From positions 1 to 41,860 of the IMG/VR virus record IMGVR_UViG_3300022839_000654: 41,860 bases of DNA. One strand, 5' to 3'. The position numbers and the translations under genes are program-made. Position 1 is the stretch's first letter; every line of letters begins with the position of its first letter. The notes under the pieces are model-generated. The model worked only from the letters and a program-made list of their open reading frames with translations. It was not told the origin of the DNA and did not search any database. Source of the DNA: a virus. Below, in pieces: positions 40,359 through 41,860 of the stretch.

Positions 40359-41860
40359 TTATAGTACCAATACTTCGATTACTTTTGCACCTTCGTCATC
40401 ACTGCTTTCTAGTGCAACAGCAAATACTCCGCTTGCATGTGGCGCTGCTATTATAGCACATCCATCATTTGATGCTACTAGCTCGTCACCTTTCTTAATA
40501 CAACCAACTACTTTACAAGGAACACGCCCTTTAAGTGCAACATACACACCGCCTTCTAGATCTTTGTTCATCATATAGGCAGGATTGGTACTAATTACTC
40601 CAATAGCACGGTTACCTAACATGCTAGCAGTAACTTCTGCGTTACCGCCAATGCACATAACAGTGCCAGGAGCATATTCTGCATCTGGTAAATATTTTTC
40701 TGCCAAGTCAGCGTACCTAGCTGCTGCTGCTGTTCCTTGAAATATCGATCCATAAATATCACCTGCACTATCTCTAACTGCAATAGTATTGATATCAGCT
40801 GATGTAGAAGAAGATCGATATATTGCTCCAACTAATAGTTGGTCAGCACTGTTTGATGTTCCTATAAATTTTCTAGCTGTGATATCACCGTCTGTACTTC
40901 TAACAGGAATTGAACTTTTATCAGCGGTACTAGGCAATGTTACTGATGGGCTGTTCTCTCCTAACTTGCTAGCATTGTCTGAGTTACCAGTTAAGTTTCC
41001 TTGCACGTTTCCAAATAATGTTCCTCTGAGTATTGCACCAGCATAGCCAATTTCTTTTGAGCTACCATTAATCATCACTGTAGAATCAGTTGCTATTAGA
41101 TTGCCAATATGATTTCCAGTGGAATTTCCAGTAATGTTACCAACTAAGTTAGCTGCTACTGTAGTTGCATATATGTTACGCCATATTGAACTAGTAGTTC
41201 CTAGATCGTATGTGCTAGTCTGTGACGGCGTTATACCAGTGTCGCTAAACACTGCAACATCTTTAGCAATTGACCCGATTGGGTTCGTGATCCGTACAGT
41301 AATTGTTTCGCCAATTTGATTTTCAATAAGAGCACCTGCGTTTGGATCAATCCAAAGGCGTATGTCGCTATCTACACCGATAGTTATTCCAGCGTCAGTT
41401 GCAAAATTAACTCCAGACGTAAACGAATTTTCGCCGCGTTGTAAGAACTGGGTTGCCAACACTCCCCCTAATCTTAAAGAGTTAGATGCTGTTCCCCATA
41501 CTAATTCATCGCTTGACCCTACTCCGGAGCTATTTGTATTAATTAATGTAATACCTTTCTTGATTAAAGTAAATCCAGTAATAGGATTCACTCCGCTGTT
41601 AAGCGTAAATTCGTCTTGGCTTACAATTGCTATAGTTTTGGTTGTCGTGCCGCCGGCGATAAATTTAAGAATAGTATGACTAGAGTTTAACGTATCTTTA
41701 ACTACTTGGGCAATTACTGAACTTGTACCTAAATCTGGACTAGCTGCTGGACCAACTAGTATAAAGTCGGTTCCGGTATATGCATACAACTGTTTAGCAG
41801 AGCTATCCCACCAAAATTCACCTATTGCTAATCCGCTAGGTGCAGTAGCTGCTACTTCGG
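40359..41860 (-). CDS. Tail-fibre-like protein (5' end outside the window)
   Basis: The frame stays open past 41789 to the window edge, reading AAPSGLAIGEFWWDSSAKQL before the apparent TTG start, so the gene begins beyond 41860 and about 500 residues are visible. A fibre-type module with Gly-Asn repeats (ITGNSTGNHIGN, LFGNVQGNLTGN) occupies the middle. The C-terminal domain YADLAEKYLPDAEYAPGTVM followed by IGVISTNPAYMMN is common at the ends of phage tail-fibre proteins. It is probably a trimeric fibre or tip protein that contacts the host surface. Confidence 0.85.
   Translation of the reverse strand, partial: EVAATAPSGLAIGEFWWDSSAKQLYAYTGTDFILVGPAASPDLGTSSVIAQVVKDTLNSSHTILKFIAGGTTTKTIAIVSQDEFTLNSGVNPITGFTLIKKGITLINTNSSGVGSSDELVWGTASNSLRLGGVLATQFLQRGENSFTSGVNFATDAGITIGVDSDIRLWIDPNAGALIENQIGETITVRITNPIGSIAKDVAVFSDTGITPSQTSTYDLGTTSSIWRNIYATTVAANLVGNITGNSTGNHIGNLIATDSTVMINGSSKEIGYAGAILRGTLFGNVQGNLTGNSDNASKLGENSPSVTLPSTADKSSIPVRSTDGDITARKFIGTSNSADQLLVGAIYRSSSTSADINTIAVRDSAGDIYGSIFQGTAAAARYADLAEKYLPDAEYAPGTVMCIGGNAEVTASMLGNRAIGVISTNPAYMMNKDLEGGVYVALKGRVPCKVVGCIKKGDELVASNDGCAIIAAPHASGVFAVALESSDDEGAKVIEVLVL

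Noticed and set aside
41787-41789. TTG as start of the fibre-like gene
   Set aside because: The frame is open beyond it to the window edge with a typical fibre sequence, so this is an internal codon.

Overview
The window looks like part of the genome of a T4-like myovirus, probably environmental. It is AT-rich, its genes are packed with ATGA/TAATG overlaps, and it carries a T4-type family B DNA polymerase (gp43-like), a sliding clamp (gp45-like), an Rnh-type 5'-3' exonuclease, TATAAATA late-promoter motifs and tail-fibre-like structural proteins. The DnaJ, A-type Fe-S carrier, phosphoribosyltransferase, 2OG-oxygenase and 7-deazaguanine genes fit the accessory content of marine and freshwater T4-like phages. 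The host cannot be named from the sequence; the good sigma70-type promoters suggest a bacterium with ordinary housekeeping promoters. No rRNA, tRNA, IS element or CRISPR array was seen.

Layout. (1) 1-3883: tail of a membrane protein, a repeat-bearing lipoprotein, DnaJ, and a ClpA-like unfoldase that keeps a possible ClpP-docking loop. (2) 3837-10769: a probable virion or head-cargo block. Several consecutive genes share short N-termini resembling the T4 capsid-targeting sequence. They include a 719-residue protein that starts with a nucleotidyltransferase and is punctuated by repeated VAE sites, a LysM+GH19 lysozyme, basic proteins and a Lys/Glu-rich internal or scaffold-like protein; an IscA-like Fe-S carrier sits among them. 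(3) 10787-15316: replication genes (DsbA-like small protein, membrane protein, DNA polymerase, clamp). (4) 15297-23579: a 7-deazaguanine DNA-modification module: a TGT-like DpdA, a QueD-like protein, FolE and a QueE with an unusual cysteine motif, interleaved with a glycosyltransferase, a cupin, a phosphoribosyltransferase and small phage genes. (5) 23579-27909: Rnh and a run of small conserved phage proteins, some behind TATAAATA late promoters.

At 27906 the coding strand flips. From there to the end every gene is on the minus strand. Reading from the right: a tail-fibre-like protein cut by the window edge, two paralogous structural proteins, then a sugar/glycan cassette. The cassette holds two pairs of related GT-A-like glycosyltransferases, a twitch-type radical SAM enzyme, a dTDP-glucose 4,6-dehydratase-like enzyme, a 2OG-Fe(II) oxygenase, a possible further transferase and two SGNH-hydrolase-like proteins. 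Its position behind the fibre genes suggests that it decorates virion proteins or host surface glycans.

How the parts fit (inference): FolE, QueD-like and QueE make a preQ0 precursor, host or unlinked enzymes (QueC was not seen) finish it, and DpdA inserts it into phage DNA copied by the polymerase/clamp. The head-cargo block would supply proteins packaged, cut by the prohead protease and injected with the DNA. DnaJ/ClpA would remodel host proteolysis. All functions are read from sequence motifs; no database search was run.
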